Shown here piece by piece: positions 61,688-64,000 of a stretch of 64,000 bases of DNA (positions are counted from its first letter, which is position 1; each line of letters starts with the position of its first letter). The stretch spans positions 385,941 through 449,940 of the forward strand of contig NZ_FQWD01000005.1 of assembly GCF_900129565.1 (NCBI RefSeq). The letters are read 5' to 3'. The position numbers and the translations under genes are program-made. The stretch comes from Marisediminitalea aggregata. GTDB lineage: Bacteria > Pseudomonadota > Gammaproteobacteria > Enterobacterales > Alteromonadaceae. The notes beneath the pieces were generated by a model. The model had not been told where the DNA came from and ran no database searches. It worked only from the letters and a program-made list of their open reading frames with translations.

Positions 61688-62158
61688 ATGAGCAAGATTG
61701 ATATTGGTATTTCAGAAGCCGATCGCGAAGCGATCGCCGACGGCCTCAAAAAAGTACTGGCAGATTCATACACCCTGTATTTGCAAACCCACAACTTTCA
61801 CTGGAATGTCACGGGTCCGCAATTCCGCGAATTACACCTGATGTTTGAAGAGCACTACACGGAGCTCGCCGTGGCGGTAGACGATATTGCAGAACGTATT
61901 CGTACCATTGGGTTTTCTGCACCAGGTACTTATCGGGCTTTCGCAGAGTTAAGTTCGATTGAAGAAGTTGATGGCGTACCGGAAGCGTCTGAGATGGTCC
62001 GTTTGCTGACCCATGGTCATGAGCAGGTGGTAAAAACCTGTCGCAGTGTACTGAGTATTGCGCAAGACGCTGACGATGAATCTACCGCGGCGCTGGTCTC
62101 AGATCGCATGCGAGTCCACGAAAAAACGGCTTGGATGCTACGCGCTATGGTACAGTAA
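61688..62158 (+). CDS. dps: DNA-protection ferritin-like protein Dps
   Basis: 156 residues; AAGGAG lies six bases before ATG 61688 (another ATG is three bases earlier). Ferroxidase ligands at the dimer interface are in [16 protein letters not shown] and [26 protein letters not shown]. Stores iron and protects DNA from peroxide in the cytoplasm. Lacks a long basic N-terminus, so DNA binding may be weak. Confidence 0.93.
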   Translation: MSKIDIGISEADREAIADGLKKVLADSYTLYLQTHNFHWNVTGPQFRELHLMFEEHYTELAVAVDDIAERIRTIGFSAPGTYRAFAELSSIEEVDGVPEASEMVRLLTHGHEQVVKTCRSVLSIAQDADDESTAALVSDRMRVHEKTAWMLRAMVQ

Positions 62159-62194
62159 TTAAAATCTGTTAATCGAATAACGAGAAAAACAATC

Positions 62195-63307
62195 ATGAAG
62201 CAGCCTATTAAACAGGTTGCAAAACTCACAGCACTGGCCCTGGCCGGTGCTGTTGCGTTTAGCAGCCAAGCGACAGAAGACGTAACCGTTAACGAATTAG
62301 CGAGCGGTCTGGACCATCCTTGGGGGATGACTTTTTTGCCCACCGGTGAGGTCTTGATTACCGAGAGAAGTGGCCAGATGCGGGCTTTTCAATTTGGTTC
62401 AGGATTGAGTGCGCCATTAAAAGGCGTGCCCAAGGTAGTGGCAAACAACCAGGGTGGCTTACTGGACGTCATTGCTGACCCGGATTTTACCAGCAATCAG
62501 ACCATTTACTTTTGCTATTCACGTCCAACCGAGGGCGGCAGCAGCTCTTCTGTTGCCAGTGCAACCTACACCGCGGGTGAACTTAAGAATGTGAAAGACA
62601 TTTTCATTGCTGACTCCGTAGTCGACAACGGCTTTCACTTCGGCTGCCGCCTAGCGTTTGATACAGAAAACGACCTGTATGTTGCGTTAGGTGATCGCTA
62701 TAAATACATGAAAGAAGCGCAGAACACCGATAACCACTTCGGCAAGATTGTGCGTATAGAAAAAGACGGCAGTGTGCCGAAAGACAACCCCTTTACCGAC
62801 GGCAAAGCACCCGAGGTATACAGCTATGGCCACCGCAATATTCAGGGCCTGACTGTTCACCCCGATACCGGTGAGGTCTGGGCAATGGAACACGGCCCCA
62901 AAGGGGGAGACGAGATCAACCTGATCGAAGCCGGCAACAACTATGGCTGGCCAGTAATCACCTATGGTATTGATTACAATGGCGATATCATTTCTGATAA
63001 AACCCATCAGGAAGGCATGGAACAGCCCGTGTTGTACTGGAATCCTTCGATTGCGCCCAGCGGCATGACGTTCTACAAAGGCGACGTATTTAAAGCCTGG
63101 CAGGGTGATTTGTTGGTTGGTGCGCTGAAGTTCCGTCATTTACGTCGAATCAGCTTTAACGACAAAGGCGAGCCGGAGTCACAAACGGAATACCTGAAAG
63201 ATCGCAACGAGCGGGTCCGCGATGTTGAAGTTGGCCCGAACGGGTTTATCTATGTGTTAACCGACGAAGACAACGGCAAATTGCTGCAAGTGATGCCAAA
63301 GCTATAA
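62195..63307 (+). CDS. Exported PQQ-dependent sugar dehydrogenase-like protein
   Basis: 370 residues with signal peptide (ALALAGAVAFSSQA). Six-bladed propeller of the GSDH/YliI type: DHPWGMTFLPTGEVLITERSG, SYGHRNIQGLTVHP and EHGPKGGDEINLIEAGNNYGWP, which carry the catalytic His and PQQ/calcium contacts. Predicted periplasmic aldose oxidation with PQQ; no PQQ biosynthesis genes are in the window. Confidence 0.9.
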   Translation: MKQPIKQVAKLTALALAGAVAFSSQATEDVTVNELASGLDHPWGMTFLPTGEVLITERSGQMRAFQFGSGLSAPLKGVPKVVANNQGGLLDVIADPDFTSNQTIYFCYSRPTEGGSSSSVASATYTAGELKNVKDIFIADSVVDNGFHFGCRLAFDTENDLYVALGDRYKYMKEAQNTDNHFGKIVRIEKDGSVPKDNPFTDGKAPEVYSYGHRNIQGLTVHPDTGEVWAMEHGPKGGDEINLIEAGNNYGWPVITYGIDYNGDIISDKTHQEGMEQPVLYWNPSIAPSGMTFYKGDVFKAWQGDLLVGALKFRHLRRISFNDKGEPESQTEYLKDRNERVRDVEVGPNGFIYVLTDEDNGKLLQVMPKL

Positions 63308-63310
63308 ACT

Positions 63311-63346
63311 AAAAAGCGCGCTACCCACATCGGGTCGCGCGCTTTC
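63311..63346. terminator. Intrinsic terminator between convergent genes
   Basis: AAAAAGCGCGC and GCGCGCTTT arms enclose a partially paired TACCC...GGGT centre, just after the dehydrogenase stop and between two convergent genes. Confidence 0.7.
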
Positions 63347-63426
63347 TAATATTTCACAACGCTTATATCGACGACCAGGTTACCGCATGGTTGCGATAAC
63401 CTGGTCAAAGCTTCTGACGAGCCGGT

Positions 63427-64000
63427 TTATTCTGAACCTGCGGCAGTCTTAGTCTCTTCGCTGGTGCGATACCGTTCAAACCACGCCAAAATATTGCCTA
63501 CCTTCTGAATTAATCGGGAAGGCTTGGACGCAATACCATGTGACGCGCCTGGCAAACGCAGCATGGCTGCATCAACCCCCTGGAGCTTCAAGGCCTGATA
63601 AAACTGCTCAGATTCACTGATGGGTGTGCGGTAATCCGCTTCACCGGTTAGCAACATGGTCGGGGTCGTCACATTGCCGACCAGCGACAATGGAGAATGC
63701 TTCCAAAGGTGCTCAGGAATATCCCAGGGCATACCTGGCATCCAGTACTGGCTGAAATAGGGGTAAGCATCAGCGGTGAGTGCAAAACTCATCCAGTTGA
63801 TAACCGGCTTAGCGACCACGGCTGCGGCAAAGCGGTCTGTTTTACCAATAGACCAGGCTGTTAGCACACCACCGCCAGAGCCACCGGTAATGAACAGGTT
63901 GTTGGTGTCTACGTTGCCTTTTGCAATCACCCCATCAACCACGTCCATCAGGTCGTTGTAATCTTGTGATGGGTAGTTGTGATGAATCAGGTTCGCAAAA
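63427..64000 (-). CDS. S9-family prolyl oligopeptidase-type peptidase, 5' end outside the window
   Basis: Only the C-terminal 190 residues are here; the frame is open to the window edge and the first visible residues (FANLIHHNYPSQDYNDLMD) are mid-domain. Catalytic triad: Ser in TGGSGGGVLTAW, Asp in TGEADYRTP, His in PGASHGIAS. This matches the S9C/acylaminoacyl-peptidase-like group common in Alteromonadales. Location (an N-terminal signal peptide is usual) cannot be checked. Confidence 0.88.
   Translation of the reverse strand, partial: FANLIHHNYPSQDYNDLMDVVDGVIAKGNVDTNNLFITGGSGGGVLTAWSIGKTDRFAAAVVAKPVINWMSFALTADAYPYFSQYWMPGMPWDIPEHLWKHSPLSLVGNVTTPTMLLTGEADYRTPISESEQFYQALKLQGVDAAMLRLPGASHGIASKPSRLIQKVGNILAWFERYRTSEETKTAAGSE

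Overview
The window is a contiguous stretch of chromosome from a marine-type gammaproteobacterium, most likely Alteromonadales (Alteromonadaceae-like). The evidence is the mix of gene neighbourhoods: argCBFGHA in one operon, yibN-grxC-secB-gpsA, gpmI-envC-yibQ, psd-rsgA with orn opposite, gppA-rhlB next to trxA, and rho. To these are added a long TonB-dependent receptor, a TPR-sulfotransferase and a BLUF protein. I see no insertion sequences, prophage genes or CRISPR array. Species level cannot be given from the sequence alone.

Layout. 1-863: 3' end of an esterase gene. 927-4453: eight small, mostly unrecognised minus-strand genes (several membrane proteins, one BLUF photoreceptor) separated by nested inverted repeats that look like integron attC sites. 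4669-11680: complete arginine biosynthesis operon argC-B-F-G-H-A, with a promoter carrying two ARG boxes, a leader ORF with consecutive Arg codons and a terminator-like hairpin before argC. 11818-18692: mgsA, a DUF1800/DUF1501 secreted pair, and cpxRA with a lysophospholipase-like gene. 18773-25556: trmL, then gpsA-secB-grxC-rhodanese on the minus strand, then gpmI-envC-yibQ. 25809-30960: TonB-dependent receptor and TPR-sulfotransferase. 31065-35783: MerC-family gene behind a near-ideal Zur box, glycerophosphodiesterase, EamA transporter, psd, rsgA and orn.

35827-40160: tRNA-Gly with a tandem duplication of its 3' end, a DUF4442 protein, a globin-like protein, and ilvIH behind a 560-base AT-rich control region with two 33-base direct repeats. 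40202-47506: two envelope proteins, tatABC, a small exported protein, tatD, a membrane diguanylate cyclase and hemB. 47601-53796: gppA-rhlB, trxA, a U32 peptidase-family gene and rho. 53917-58909: M20 amidohydrolase, hybrid histidine kinase, LysR regulator. 59197-64000: purEK, tRNA-Thr, a copper chaperone, dps, a sugar-dehydrogenase-like protein, and the 3' part of an S9 peptidase.

Most of the window is housekeeping. The parts most worth a second look are the arginine leader (ARG-box repression combined with a possible Arg-codon attenuator), the cassette-like array at 2.2-4.5 kb, the Zur-MerC unit, and two repeat structures (at tRNA-Gly and upstream of ilvI). All calls were made by reading the sequence; no database search, folding program or gene caller was run.
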